From: Gymnorhina tibicen
Lineage: Eukaryota > Chordata > Aves > Passeriformes > Artamidae
DNA: 64,000 nucleotides
Direction: 5' to 3'
Assembly (NCBI GenBank): GCA_013399875.1
Contig: VXAZ01001670.1
Coordinates: 609,519 to 673,518, forward strand
Part shown: positions 24,340 through 37,190 of the stretch, one piece after another
How the letters are laid out: every line of letters begins with the position of its first letter
Position numbering within the stretch: the first letter of the stretch is position 1
The notes under the pieces: model-generated
Told to the model about the DNA's origin: nothing
Seen by the model: only the letters and a program-made list of their open reading frames with translations
The model's database searches: none
Program-made: the position numbers and the translations under genes

Positions 24340-24540
24340 AAACCTGACCAAGGCAATGTCCAGAATTAGGAGCGCGACTCTTGATGCATTTTCTTATCTC
24401 TGCTATGCTTTCTTCCTGACCTTGGGTAAGTTGATTAACCTTTCTTTTCTAAGAAAGTGGTATGACTGTGCACCTCCCATAGAGGTTGTGGTGCTTAATT
24501 GGCCAGTATCTCTCAAACACTTGAAGTGCTTTGGATGAAA
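24340..24540 (+). repeat. Ancient L3/MIR-type remnant
   Basis: TTATCTCTGCTATGC, CTTCCTGACCTTGGGTAAGT, TGATTAACCTTTC and CACTTGAAGTGCTTTGGATG follow the MIR/L3 order: 'ctctgccac', 'gaccttgggcaagt', 'acttaacctctc', 'aagcgctttgagat'. The match is clear in order but diverged. Confidence 0.6.
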
Positions 24541-24544
24541 TATG

Positions 24545-24612
24545 TTGTGCAAGAGAAATAATTGAAGTCAATGGAGCTTTGACAACTGACACTAGCTGAG
24601 GAACTTCCCCCT
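24545..24612. repeat. Partial copy of the palindromic ancient unit
   Basis: ATTGAAGTCAATGGAGCTTT followed by CACTAGCTGAGGAACTTC resembles the right half of the unit at 24060-24165 ('attgaagtcaatggagct...ccagctgaggatc'). It directly abuts the L3/MIR remnant. Confidence 0.45.
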
Positions 24613-24719
24613 GGTGTTTAATAGGATCAGAAGGAGGCTTAGTTAAAATGACAGGAAGCCAAAGAGGCATTTGGTGGTAATAAGATCATAAATGAGTCAA
24701 AGGGGTTACTATTTGCTGT

Positions 24720-24945
24720 GGTAATACTCAAAATTTTTCATCTTCCAGGCATTTTATCAGCATCCGTTAATTCTCAGACCTCCTCTTAAACAGAGATCTG
24801 TAACATGTCCCCCATTACACAGATAAGAAGAATCAGGCAGATGAGTGATGTGACTTATCCACAAAACAAGATGTAAGAAATCAAATTTGAGCCCCTGGCT
24901 CCCAACCCTATTCTCAGAGCTCCCTTTCTGCCACCCTTTTGTTGT
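24720..24945 (-). repeat. Ancient L3/MIR-type remnant
   Basis: CATTACACAGATAAGAAGAA, GTGATGTGACTTATCCACAA and CCCCTGGCTCCCAACCCTAT match reverse MIR/L3 landmarks ('cattttacagatgagg', 'gtgacttgcccaaggtc', 'aacccaggctc'). Confidence 0.6.
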
Positions 24946-26560
24946 CTGTATATTTCCTTATCTTTCTGTTTCAATTATGAAAGCCCATCTCCTGCTCCTT
25001 TTTTTTGCAAGCATCCTTGCCTAATTCCCTGTTAGATACTGCTCAGATGCTCTTCCATAAACTTCTCAAAGCTTTCAGGCAGAAAGCGAAGCTGGGGGGA
25101 ATGCTGCTGAGCTGAGCAGCTCTCCTTGTCTCAACAGCCCCTTTTCCCAAGTGCCAAGATGTAACACTATTTGCCCTTCTAAGTATTTTTCCTGGTTCAC
25201 TACCAGTTCCCCACAGCACCTGGCTGGTGCATTGCAACCTCTTCTCAGAAGCGGTTCTTATTCGAATGTGCTGGGACAAGGTCTGTCGCTTCAGACTGCC
25301 TACTGCTCATTGCAGGAAGAAATTCATGACCTATTTAAGCCCCTAGGGAAAATTATTGTTGTTAGTTCAGCTCTTGAAGATGTCTGCCATTAGAGGATGC
25401 AAGGCTGAGGTTATGTAAGTGTGCCAGACAAATCCAGATGTTCCAAGGAGTCCAACCACAGCTGCTCTGCTCCTAACCCCCTCCTGCAATGGGTGCAGGC
25501 CAAGTTTTTGGGTGCTCAGACTGACTAATAGCCTTCAGGTGAGTCTGCACAGACTAGTTTCTGTGTAGAGGGAATATATGAACTTGAATCAGTCCCCTAC
25601 TTGAAAATAAAAACGTATCAGTGTGCTGGGATGCTGCTGTGCTGAAGTGTCCCAGCAGGTGGAAGTGTAACATGAAATGGGGAAAATTATTCAACTGTTA
25701 TAGTATTATAAATCTATAAATTTGCAACAAACCCAGGGAATGTAGTTTACTCTACAATAAAGACTTCCACTGCTGCTTAAAACAGCTATGCTACAGCAAT
25801 ATTGGGGGTAATTACTCCTGTATGCTAGGGGCTTCTTTTCTTTTTTCTTTTTTTTACCCTGGATTTACACTCGTAGTTCAGAAAGAAGAGGCTTGGCTAC
25901 ATTATCTCTACTTAAACTAAGGCCCAAACTGGGACAAAGGAGAAAATATAAAACATTACCCAATCAAACCTCAGCACTTACTTGTGATAACACCACAATG
26001 AGCCACATTTGCACATGTTATTTTCTGGCTAGCTACAGCAGTCTTGGCACAAAAGAAGCTGGCTTTTTTTACCCTTCAAAAAAACCCCAAAAAGATTATT
26101 TTAATTGCCATTAAAGTGCAAATTTTGGTCCAGGTGAAATTGGAAGGAATAAGGAAGTAAACTGAGTACATAAATGGATAATAATTTGGTTTGGGTTTTT
26201 TTTTCAGACAGAAAGGTAAAGAAGGTTGCATATTTGCCCTTGCTGACACTTGAGTGCTTTGATGGTGACACAACACTTCATGTGCATCTCTATTTTATAC
26301 ACTGAAGAGAGATAGCACATCAAACACACAAACTGTAAACTGTAAATTCTTTCTATCCAGATGAGATGGCAGTCACACTCATAAAAAAAATCTATGAAAA
26401 AAGAAGTCACTATTTCTGTCTTCTTCTGTGCTCTTTGCTTACTAAGTTGTAGATTTTGAGACTTTTGATTGAGATGTTAGGTTCTTAACACACTGAGTAT
26501 CTTTTGTTACAACACAAGTGAACTCCCTAAAAATTTTAACTCAAAGTCAACAGATAGGGT
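24946..26560. other. Unique non-coding sequence, no gene seen
   Basis: Only short frames of 60-80 codons occur. Small A/T runs near 25845, 26065 and 26196 include the GGGT9 motif at 26193-26204. No repeat or gene family was recognised. Confidence 0.6.
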
Positions 26561-26700
26561 TCAGCTGAAAGGGACTCTAACACTGACTCCCTGTATAACC
26601 TTAGGGAAATCTCTTATGTCTTGTGTTTCTCCAGTGGGAGCTATTAGAGTCAATTCATTAATGTGCAAAAATGTGATTTAAGACCATCAGACAGAAAATC
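26561..26700 (+). repeat. Ancient MIR/L3-type remnant
   Basis: ACACTGACTCCCTGTATAAC, CTTAGGGAAATCTCTTATGT and TTCTCCAGTGGGAGCTATTA parallel the MIR core ('ctagctgtgtgaccttgggcaagtcacttaacc ... tcctcatctg'). Moderate confidence because of divergence. Confidence 0.5.
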
Positions 26701-28440
26701 TTAAAGAAAAAGCACTGTCATCATAGATTTACATTCAATTATCTTAATAAAGTGAATGCTATGCTATCTTTGGTTACAAAGTTAAAAAAAAAAAAGGTAG
26801 GCAGGCAGAGTCACACTATCTAATAACTAACGCAGCAGGGAGATCGGTGACAAATAGATCCACAACAGCTAAAACTTCTGAGGCTTTCTGCAAAACTATA
26901 GGTGAAAGCAATGACATCTTTCATTTAGAGGCTTGCTCAAAGCTCATCTCCTAATACTGTTTGTCTAGAAAAAAAACAGAAGAGAGAGAAGGTGGCAATT
27001 ACCATCAGGGAAAACATAAAAGATGACTGCTGTGTGTGTGCCAGGCATTGGGGAAAATTACTACTTTGTCTTTAGCAGAGAGATGGCATTATCCCTGCAG
27101 CCAAACAGAACCTACACTGTAAATGCAATGTCCAAATACATTCAACAAGAAGAGGAGAGAAATCCAACTGGATTAGAAACAGAGCCATTCATAGGTTAAT
27201 TGGGACAAAAGTTTTGCTAACAGTCTAGGCTGCATACAGCAGCTTACCAGGCACTTGAAAGAGGTGGCAGTACCATTCCCTTTTTGGGAGCTCTAGCAGG
27301 TTAGTGATGGGAATTACCCAGGATGACAGTGGGAAGCACAGCAGTCACAAGCACAGGGGAGGTAGTCTCAGTTGGCACTGGGCTTTTTGGATGCATCTAA
27401 ATGATGGATACCCTTGTGCTGACAAATGGAGAGACAATACTTCCCTGTTTGGATATAGATTCCAGGATTTTCTTTTTTCTTGGTACCACTGATCTGTAAT
27501 GGTCTACAATGATCCAGTGGGCGTATATCAAACAAAATGATGGCTTATTGGGTATGAGAGCTTTTCACATTTATGCCTGGTTTTCTCTATATGGCTGCTG
27601 GCTTGGAGGGACCGACCTTGACTGCAAAAAAAGCCTAAACAAAACAAAAAGGCAGCACAAGAGCCCAGGGGAAATGGGGCAAAAACTGTAATGAAAAAAA
27701 GGAATAAATAAATGGGAAGTGGTACGTAAGCAGCACTTAAGCCTGTGTGAGGTTAACACCAAATGCTTACTCCAGGCTAAATAAATGCTGCCTGGGGACT
27801 GTGATTAGAGCAGGCAGCTCAGGGGAGGCAGCAGCTTCTTAAAGCTGGAGCCAGGGGAAAGCTCTGGGAGCTCAGCAGCGTGGTGAGCATTTTTGAGCAT
27901 TAACTCCATCTGACCAAAGGGAATATGATGTTCACAATAAGGGTGAAAGCACTCCCCTACCACATCTATCTGATGCAGTGCCATCATGCTGGCAGCCTGT
28001 GCAGAGATGTCATGTCATTCTGTTCACATTAACATCAGAGAGTTTCAGAGCAACTGGAGATGTCACATGCCTGGTCCAAACTGACCAACTCACGTAGACA
28101 ACAGCTTGAAATGCCTCCTTCCCACGTTAGCGTTCCAGCTCAAGACAAATGAGCAGGCAGTCAAATGCAGATCAAAATCCTCATTTGAATAATCTGCCTC
28201 TCATAATACTTCTCCTTTTTCAGAAGCAGGTATTGGATAAAATACCTCAGGCACAGCCCTCAGTCAGAGGTAGCAGCCAAATTATCAATTTACTTCTTCT
28301 GATTCTTATTACATTCTACCTGCAGGTACGTAATCAGGCTTTTATTCACCTAACTGCTTTATCCTCTAACAAGCAATTCATCTGAAGAGTTTTTACTGCA
28401 GGATTTCCACTGTAAGGATCCTTTTTTTTCTGTTAGAGAA
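26701..28440. other. Unique non-coding sequence, no gene seen
   Basis: A11 at about 26784. Otherwise mixed unique sequence with no supportable gene or repeat. The segment 27790-27890 is somewhat richer in G and C (CAGGGGAGGCAGCAGC). Confidence 0.6.
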
Positions 28441-28600
28441 GGAATTCACTGCTTCAGTGCAACACTTTTGCTCATTAAAAATAATTTCCCAGTGAGTTTG
28501 GTTGCAGTCGCTCTTCAATCATATTAGAGACCCTGTTGCAGCATTAGTGCCAGAGAACGTGCTAAAGACCAGCAGGGAAAACGAAAGGGAGAGAAGAAAA
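28441..28600. other. Possible conserved non-coding element
   Basis: A unique block that retains CpGs (GCAGTCGCTC, GAACGTGC, AAACGAAAG) and contains CATTAAAAATAATTT, ending in a purine-rich tract. Constraint is only suspected. Confidence 0.2.
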
Positions 28601-29063
28601 CAAGAGGATGGAAGGACAAGACAGATTGCTGCAAATTATAAGCAAGTGCAGACCTGCTGCTGCCCACTGGGGTACTGATTTGTCCAGCCCTGGGAAATGT
28701 GCTTGACCATAAAGTCAGACTGTACCCTCACAGGAATTTCTCACCAACTTACAAATACAGTTCTCCATGTATTTTCTCTCTTGCCTCACTCTCTTCCCGG
28801 CTCCCTTCCCTCTTATATCATCCTTGGCTTTCTTCCTTTACTACCATATCTTCTGTGCTCACCAGGGATGCTTTGAAACTTGCTTTCGCAACATAGACTC
28901 TTTCCAATCTTTAGGGAAATTTGGTACAGAGAGAGCCTGTAGTTTATATCAGCAAATTCGCTAGCACAAGCACATTGCCCCAGAGAGATGGCATGTTCAG
29001 CTGCCAGTGAGTTCACTTCAGCTCCTTTGCTTCTGCAGCAGACAACTCCCTCTTCAGGAAGTC

Positions 29064-29064
<1 letters not shown>
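28601..29064. other. Unique non-coding sequence, no gene seen
   Basis: Several overlapping 60-100-codon frames occur on both strands around 28700-29130. The minus one runs through the neighbouring TG repeat as a His-Thr run, which is typical of a chance frame. Confidence 0.6.

Positions 29065-29112
<48 letters not shown>
29065..29112 (+). repeat. Microsatellite (TG)24
   Basis: 48 bases of uninterrupted TG dinucleotide, ending at GGTGCGGGG. A perfect array of this length is likely to be polymorphic. Confidence 0.97.
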
Positions 29113-29113
<1 letters not shown>

Positions 29114-29729
29114 TGCGGGGCAGGCATGCAGCAGCCTGTTCCATTACACTATGTAACAAAAACTGACAACTTTCAGTGAAGCTCCCTGTTTTCCACTAAA
29201 TAAGAGAACTGGCACAATCTGGAGGTGAAGAAAGATTACTTCAAGACGCAAAACATGTTAACCTTCCTTCTTCTGACTTAAGCACAGGCACCAGGCAATT
29301 ATTACTTCTAATATACCATGTAGATAATGAATCACATTATTCAGTGAAGTATCAGCTCAGACAAATACAGAAAGAAGCAATGAACTACTTTTCAGTCAGT
29401 GGGCCAATTTCACCCCCAAAGTAAGTCAAAAGCCTTCCTGAGGCTCTTCATCAGTTGAATACAGCTTTGTTTTAATAAAATCAAAGTAGAATCCCTTAGC
29501 ATAAAAGTGCTAATGGCTTCAGGGAATTCATGATTGTACAACGACATCTACTTTTCTTTAAGTAGCAGAACAAGGAGAAGCTGGAGAGCCTGTCCTGGAC
29601 ACAGGAAAAATAATGTGATTGGTCACTGTTCAGCCTAAGGGAACATAGTAAAAGATCAAATAAAAAACCTGCAGTATTTGTTTAGAGAGGGAATACTGGT
29701 CTAACACAAATAGAACTCATATGCCAGAA
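29113..29729. other. Unique non-coding sequence, no gene seen
   Basis: AT-leaning unique sequence with no open frame above 65 codons and no recognisable repeat. Confidence 0.6.
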
Positions 29730-29930
29730 ACCTCCCTGCCTCGGGTGAAACGAGACATAAAGCTGCTGGGATTATCCTGCAGCAGGACAACCAGTGCTGC
29801 AGACGGAATCAACCGGTTGAGACTTTCTAGACCTTTTCCATCTTTTAGTCTTATTGAAACGAGCTGTCCTGGTCACTGTGGCCATGTAATCTCCTAGGAA
29901 GACAAGGGAGTATAAATTTGGGCCTCCAGG
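29730..29930. promoter_or_regulatory. Candidate regulatory element with Grainyhead-like and OTX-like sites
   Basis: CAACCGGTTG at 29810-29819 is a perfect palindrome containing AACCGGTT, the consensus for Grainyhead-like factors. GGATTA at 29769-29774 is a bicoid-class (OTX/PITX) core. Four CpGs are kept in the block. The block is unique. Function is inferred. Confidence 0.3.
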
Positions 29931-30186
29931 CTTGAGTGGCTCATGTCAGTGTTCACTACTGATTTCTTTGTACCTCTGCTGTGTCTCAGGACTACTTTGA
30001 TTCACTTCTAACTTCCAGCTTCTGGCACTGGTAGGTGAGAAATGGCCCTTCCACCTGCTTTTAAACCCTGGGGAAATTCTGCAGTCTGTTTTATCTCTAG
30101 TATCTGTTCAACTGGTGTAATTGGGTTGTTTCAGGATGGATGAAGCTAGAACTGGAGAAATGGGTATCCATGAGTTACTGAAAGGA

Positions 30187-30221
30187 GAAAAATGTACAAA
30201 AAATGTAAGAAAAATGTAAGA
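30187..30221 (+). repeat. Short imperfect tandem repeat, unit about AAAAATGTAAG
   Basis: Three adjacent near-copies: AAAAATGTAC, AAAAAATGTAAG and AAAAATGTAAG. Confidence 0.8.
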
Positions 30222-33200
30222 CTTGAAGTTAAAATCTTAGACACTCCCCTTTCTTCCAAAATCTCATCTGTAACACGTCAGCAAAACAGATAGTGTAGGA
30301 GTACAAAAGACTCTCTTTCCTCCTCAGACCAGTCCAACAGTGATGATGCTAATGCTGAGAGCATCTTTCACAAGGAAGGGAAGAAGTAGTTTTTGCATTC
30401 AACAAAAGATGGAATTAAAACAAAGAGAATGTGAAATGAGGAAGCCAGCATGAAACAACAGACAGGCTGAATTGAACTTATAAACCGATTTTCTAGGTGT
30501 CAGGCCAGTACCCTCTCCCAGAAAGTATTCTTTAAAAAGCACTTAAAAATCTGTCGACTGCTACATAGAAAAGACAACCCCACAGGACTATAGAAAAACG
30601 TCAGAGAGGAGGCACTGGAACCTCCTTTTTTTCTGAACAATTAATTACTAGAGACTAGTGTCAGCCCTTGTATATGGGCTGAATACCTGAAGAGAAACAA
30701 GCATGAATTGTCAGCACTCATACAAGAAAAAGCCCCATGAGCATCTGTCACTCTTACCCTTTACTAAGTGTTTTACACTATTACATAAGTGTAATATGTG
30801 GCTTCTAGTGAGACTTGCCAAAAACAAAAAAATCACCAGCCCACTGGGTAACCATTGTACACTTGCCAAAATTCAAACTACTTGGTTCAAAATTCAAACG
30901 GGTGCCTCGGCATCACAATCATGCTGGTCAGGACTCATCTATCATCGCTTAGGCCTTTGCATCTGAGAGAGTCAGTCAGATTTCCTTTAGAGTCAGTGGG
31001 GGTATTTCCAAGGCTGAATTCATCTGGTGTCTTTTAGACGTCCATTTTAGAAAAAGAGGAGAGAGATACCAAGTTCACATACCCCCAACACTGAACCTCA
31101 GACTGGAAATTCAAATTTGAATGCGTATCAGCAAACAGATACATCCTTTACTGAACTGACTCTCAGTCACATAGATGAGAACTGAGGATTGAGATAGATA
31201 TACACAAAATTCAAGTAGTAAGAGCTAAAATGAAAGGTTACAGGAAGTCCTCTCTAGTGTCAAATGGGAAGCTTGTGTGCCACAAAGACCAGCAATGGTA
31301 ATATACTCCATCAGATATGTTCCCCTGTATTGATGCATACTGCCAGGAGAAAATGGGTACAGACTCCGTACTCTGCTCCACCAGGATGTTTGCTACAAAA
31401 CTTAGCACACACATAAGGTAAGTAATGCAATAAGTAAACACAGAGGCTGGTTATTAAGTTAAATTTCATGACTGCAAATCAAGACACATTCCAACAAGAG
31501 ATCATTAGAACTCCAGCACCCAGATTTCAGCCAGTTTAAGTTTTAAACCAGAGTATTGACTCTTGAGTGCAGGGTTTGCAGGGTTTGGTAAAAGCAGCTC
31601 TTCCTTAGGAATTCAATGAAGACAAGGCTGTTAGCTGTGACTAATCAGAACAGTCTCTCAGGAAAAAAGAGAGTTTAATTACCTTAGTGTTCTACTCACT
31701 AACTTTCCTAGACATACCACACAGTGAAAGATACGTGACAGCGTGGGTGCCAGAGTTTATATCATCACGAGCTTGGGACAGCCATGTTCGTCATGAGTTT
31801 GATTCCTGTCTCCCTCTTTTCTGAAGTGCATTAGCTGCTATGGAAACTGTCTCATTAGAATGGGCATGGCTTTCTGACACCCAGATGAACCCCATGCTTA
31901 TGCTAAATGATGTATCTTCTACGCAGAGATCTAGCTAGATCTAACCTCAGCATATTAACTAATCCAGGTCCATCGCATACTATCTGAAATACATTTCTAT
32001 ACAAAGGAAGTAATTGACAGAAGTTTTGCAGTTTTTTCCTACTCTTTCCCATTCCTGACTGGCGGTGGACTTCTCATACCCTATAGTGCCATGAAAACAG
32101 CAAACTGCTCAACACACAGCTGCAATGACTGGCAATGTGATACTTAAAGAAGCTTGAGAAACACTTCCATGCTCCAGAAAGACTAGAATCCTTCTGATGA
32201 ATTACAACCACAATGCAATGAATTTAATTTTTTATGCTTCTTTCAATTCCCCATTTGAAAGGATACTGCAAGAGATGCTACTTCAATTGGATCAAGAGAC
32301 GTACAGAGAAGCCAGACTTTTACATCCTCATGTTAGATGGTGCTTACCAAAAGACTACGATACAAACACAATGAGACCCTGTCTTCAGAAGAAAAAAAAA
32401 CAGAAGCAAAGCATTTCTCTTTAATTAACAGGCCTATCAAATTACATAATCTGAATGAAAATTTTTCAGGGGAACAATGACACAAGAACTTCTCTGCTCA
32501 ATCAAATCAATGGCTCATCTGTTCTTGTGTCTAAATGTGACAACTGCCAAATTTTCTGAGCAAGATGTAATCAATTCCCTTTCCACTACTGCAATTAATT
32601 TCAATGCTAGTGCACTATAACCTGCATTGTTATATTCCGCCCAATGCCATTCTGCAATCTCAGATAGGATGATCAATTTGGAAAAGCTTCAAATGCTACA
32701 AAATATTTACCAGATTTTAGAACACCTGGAAAATTATGAAATAATAAAAACAACAATTATAGTATATAATGCTTTCCAACAGTGTGCTTGTGATTTATTC
32801 CACTTCCCCAGTCCTCAGTAACTACAGAATAAATTATGAGATATCACAAGGAAAGCAACTGTCCAGATCTCTCATGCAAGCCCAGAAGTGTCTGAAATAC
32901 CTTGGCTTTAGAAATGAATCCTACACCATTGTGGAGACCCAAAAGACTTTGAAAATCTCAGTGAAGCTTCTAAAACAGGAAGCTTGAAAAATTCAAATTA
33001 TCACATTGGTCATAGCACTTGACCTCCAAAATGTTATTTTTGTACTTCTTTCAAGAAGCAGAAAATGGTCTCGGTATCCCATTGAAGAAGATGTATGCCT
33101 CAGTTTACCAATTAATTCTGAGCAGCAACCTCCTGTGACCAAAGACTTTTTTCTCCCCCTGAAACAGTATAGTCAAATTACATATTAGTAATTTACCCAT

Positions 33201-34590
33201 AGTAAATTAGACCTGATTGATTAAAGTCTACTGCTCTGCAGAAATAAAATTAACTGGAAATCATCGTGTAGCTATTAACTTTTAACAAAAAACAGTCAGA
33301 GAATGAAATAGCACCTGAACTGCATATTGAAGTGGAGAAACAAGTTCAGGACTTGTTTCCCCTGCAATAAATAGTTGCAATACTTCATGTTTGGAAAAAT
33401 AAGGACAACTAACCACAACAAAATAGGCATGTGCATGCTTTCCTTTTTATTTCTTAGCTAGAAAATTTCCAGTGCTGCCTTTGAAATTGCTAGCCATCTA
33501 TCATTCTTTGACAAGGTTGTTCTCTCTACTAGTTGATGTTAAGCAGAACCGAAAAGGAGTCAGTCTCTGGTGGGGATCTTACCCATCTTTAGCCTTGCTA
33601 AAGCCCAGGGGAGCTTCACAGCTCTCCCCTGAACAGTATTCAAGGCCAATGGCTGAGTAGTAAGAATTAAAATCCCCAAAGGATTGTGAAAAAGTTTGAG
33701 GCACAGCATGCGTGTGCATCTATGACAGATTGTTACTACAGCTCCATGACCACACAAGCAATTCTAGGTCACGTTAGCAGGTACTTTGTTTACCTTGGAC
33801 TTTTACAACTAGAAGGAGGCAAGGATACATTCTTCGGGAGACTGATGACCTAATTACAAAGGGTTTCAACCTTTCAGTTTGTATATACTCAAAAAATTTT
33901 GGGCCTTTCTTGTAGATCTCTATACAGTGGTTTTAAGACAAATGACGATATTCTTGCTTTACTTAGTTTTTATATAACTTAGATGTAGTCCACTCACATC
34001 TATTAGTCAAAATCTAAAGGCAGTCCAGTAGATCTTTTCCACACCTTACTAACGAATCCACCAACTTAAAATAAAAAGTCAGTTTATCAATAAATTTTCC
34101 TTGTAGTGATCACTGCTTTGAAGATACTTCCATGTTCTGTTAACTTTAATCTCCAGTTTCAGAGCAAAGTGCCACCACACCGTAGTATTTGCATTGCACT
34201 CTGTGGGCTTAAGACAATATTGTGATGCCTGGATGCTGCAGGTTGGCCTTTCAAGATGGATAATCCTGAGCAAGCCTGCAGCAACCCTGCAGTAACCCTA
34301 GGATGAGTGAATCTATTTCTGCCTGCATCTCTCAATATCCTATTGCTGTGTGGTGGTCACAGGGTTGGGAAGAAAGTCTACGGAGATAATGGCTGCAATT
34401 TGCAAGGGCTTCTCTTTGTTTCACTGTCTGAGCTTGCTTGCTGAGGCGGCACTAATTGCAGAACAAGGCTTCAGCTCAAGGGGCCTCACAAGCAGAGCTG
34501 CTTGCTCCTGAAGCTTAATTCCCTGGTTTGTGACCTTGGAACAGCAGGGACAGGGGAGAAGAGGGAACAGATATCTGACAGTTGTTCTAG
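30222..34590. other. Unique non-coding sequence, no gene seen
   Basis: AT-rich unique DNA. Visible landmarks are a 16-bp palindrome AGATCTAGCTAGATCT at 31927-31942 (about one such is expected by chance in 64 kb) and A9 near 32391. Open frames are at most 87 codons. No repeat family was recognised. Confidence 0.6.
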
Positions 34591-34800
34591 TGAAGATGGC
34601 AGAGTGGCCTGAGGGCTCAAGACATAGATCCTGTTCTCAGCTCTATTTTCTACTGGATGTCAGCTGTGGACATCTCACAAAATCTTTCCTTGGACTTCAG
34701 TTTGTCTCATAATGGCAATGATCAAGCGCTTTGAGATATTTGGAAGACAGAAAATGCAAAAACATTTTGTAGCATCTCATTATTAAATATAGGACTAGAC
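34591..34800 (+). repeat. Ancient L3/MIR-type remnant, long and fairly clear
   Basis: GCAGAGTGGCCTGAGGGCTC, TAGATCCTGTTCTCAGCTCT, ACTTCAGTTTGTCTCATAAT and TCAAGCGCTTTGAGATATTT reproduce in order the L3/MIR landmarks 'agtggcctgggagtcagga', 'ggttctattcccagctct', 'ctcagtttccccatctgtaaaatgg' and 'aagcgctttgagatcctt'. This is one of the best ancient repeats here. Confidence 0.7.
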
Positions 34801-37077
34801 AAACACCTCTGAATTTTGTTATTATTCAGGTAGATAAATATAGAGCTGGTTGCACTGCGTGCCTTCTGTGTTTTCCTTCTGTGAATATTATAGCAAGTGA
34901 CATGTAATGTGGAATGAGAAAAAAAATTGAAAAAGGGGTAGAAAGAACAATTTTAAACTTGTATCAGAAACTGTTCAAAGAAAAAGATTTTTTGATTGTG
35001 TTAGCTCATTTGCATTTGAGACCTGACTTGTTTTACAGGAAAAACACAGTATGAACTTACAGTAAAAACAATAGCAATAAAACTCCCTAATTATGAAATC
35101 CACTGAACTTTCCTATAGCCAAATGCCTGAGTAGCTTCCTCCTATGTGGCATCCAAAGAACCTTCTTTTCTCTTCAAGGATCTAGAATTCTGTGTACCAG
35201 TATAAAAGTAATTTAAAGCAAACCAAATTTTCATAGGTAACTAAAGATGGGGATAGTAGCAGGAGCCACTGTTAGGATACAAACTGAACAGGGGTATCAC
35301 ATCCCAAAAGCTTAAAGAGAACAGTGCTAATGGGAGAGATGAGTGGGAGTAACTCTCCCCAGTGAAGGCGAGAGGCACTGTCTCTCCAAAAGGGCAAATG
35401 AAGGACACTTTGATTGAGCCTTCCAGCTCCACAAACCCAGAACCACAGAGCCAACAGAAGGACTTCCTTCCTGACACCAGACTATGCCAAGGGCAGCTCC
35501 AGCACTGCTATGCCAGCACAACCAAGAGATCCCATGTGCAAGACAGCGCAGAAAAAGGCACTGTCTCCAGGTGATGCCATTCTCCAGGGCAAAAAGAAGA
35601 CTCCATGTCCAAATAAAACCAGGTCAAACTTCCACATGGTGTTCTTTTGGTTTGGTCCTCTCCAGCCTCCTCTACGCTCTCTGCTTATGACACCTGGGAA
35701 GATCAGCAATTACACGGCACATGCCCCTAACTTGACAAATTCTATGTCCAGCACCTCAGTATTTGCGGTAGTGTCTGCCTTCTAAATACAAAGGAGGAGC
35801 TAAATGAACTCCCTATGCATCTGACAAAAAAAAAGTAAACAAAGGGAAAGTCATGCAGTACAGTTTGTCCTGTAGGCAATTAGTAGGGTCAGTCCCAACA
35901 AGCAAAACATAAGAAAGGCTGATTTTTGGAGACTCATGCTGAACCCCAAAATGTCATTGTGCACCTTGTTGGGGGAAAGTTTGCTTACTTTTCTCACTAA
36001 CAGCTTCAGCTTCCCCCACTGGGACTGATGGGAGAATTATACTCGCTTCATAATAAGGAGAAGTCAAATTCAAAGCAGTTTTACATCAATAGAGGCAGGT
36101 AGGGAGAGGTGAAGATGCTGAGGTGAGAGGAATTATGTTCAAATAACACAGAAATAATGTCCAGTATTACTTCTTTCAGATTTGCTACAAACCTTACAGA
36201 GATTAAAATAATAGCACTGTAAGTCCAAAGAAAATAGACTAGAAAAAGCGATACACGAGTACTAAACATTATGTTGTACACTATGACCAAGAGGCCAGAA
36301 AGACAAAGGGGCTTCTGATTTTTATTCCTGGACCTGCCACATCTTTTCCAGTTCAACTTCAGCAAGACATTTATAGGTCTTCTGTACATCCCTTCCATAG
36401 TTTATAAAAGGGACAAAAATACTTTGAGCTCTTCATACAAGAAGTACTATATATGACATGGGTGTTATAATTACTATTAATCCATAGGATTTGCATTTAA
36501 AAAACCCAAATAAACAAATCCCAAGTCCTTCTTAAAAATAAGGAGTATAGGACTGGGCTATGATGCTTGAAATGTTCATAATAAGATATTTCTGAGGATA
36601 TTAAATTATGGATCACTTTTCTCCTATACAGCATTGACATAGATTAATAATCTTCATGGAAAAGAGAGAGTCTTGGCAGTAAGCTTCAAGAGCACCTGGT
36701 AAAAGAGCCCAAATTGCAAGAGCTCCTGAACTGACAGTTTGCTCATTGTGTCACACTGGCATCTCCTGATATCATCTCACAATTTTTTTTTACTGTATCT
36801 CACTTGTTAGAAAGAATCCTTGTAAGTCCAAACAGAAGCACATTTAGAGCAGTTAGTACTCCCAAATTAAATAACCTCCCTTCCCTCTTATTTACAAAGA
36901 CATGCATATTTTTATCTTGAAGTGTTTCTATTCTACAAATATGGCCAAGAAAAATCTGTAGCCTGACAATGCAGGATTGGCATCTCCTGCTGAAGGAAAC
37001 CAGTTCCTCCCCGACATCTTCAGTGACTACCAAATGGTTTTTCCTATCATCTTTCAATGTTTACATTATATAGGAAT
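34801..37077. other. Unique non-coding sequence, no gene seen
   Basis: At 35241-35785 six frames are open at once on both strands. This reflects local low stop density and GC-richer sequence, not a gene: there is no family match and no convincing splice context. A9 at about 35826. Confidence 0.6.
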
Positions 37078-37190
37078 ATGTAATAATAATAATACATTAT
37101 GCAATAACATTTAGGCAATAAATAATAGCATAGAATAATGTAGCATATAACAATATACAATTATGTTACATTAGAAATAAAAGCAATACT
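37078..37190. repeat. AT-rich low complexity with (AAT)n remnants
   Basis: GTAATAATAATAATACATTA is followed by repeated AATAAT/AATAAC/CAATA words up to AAAAGCAATACTACT. It is nearly devoid of G and C. Confidence 0.7.

Noticed and set aside
28813..29179. Frames with (His-Thr)n and (Cys-Val)n runs
   Set aside because: They are direct translations of the TG microsatellite.
31927..31942. 16-bp palindrome AGATCTAGCTAGATCT
   Set aside because: About one perfect 16-bp palindrome is expected by chance in this much DNA.
35241..35785. Six overlapping open frames on both strands
   Set aside because: Simultaneous openness in many frames indicates low stop density from composition, not coding selection.
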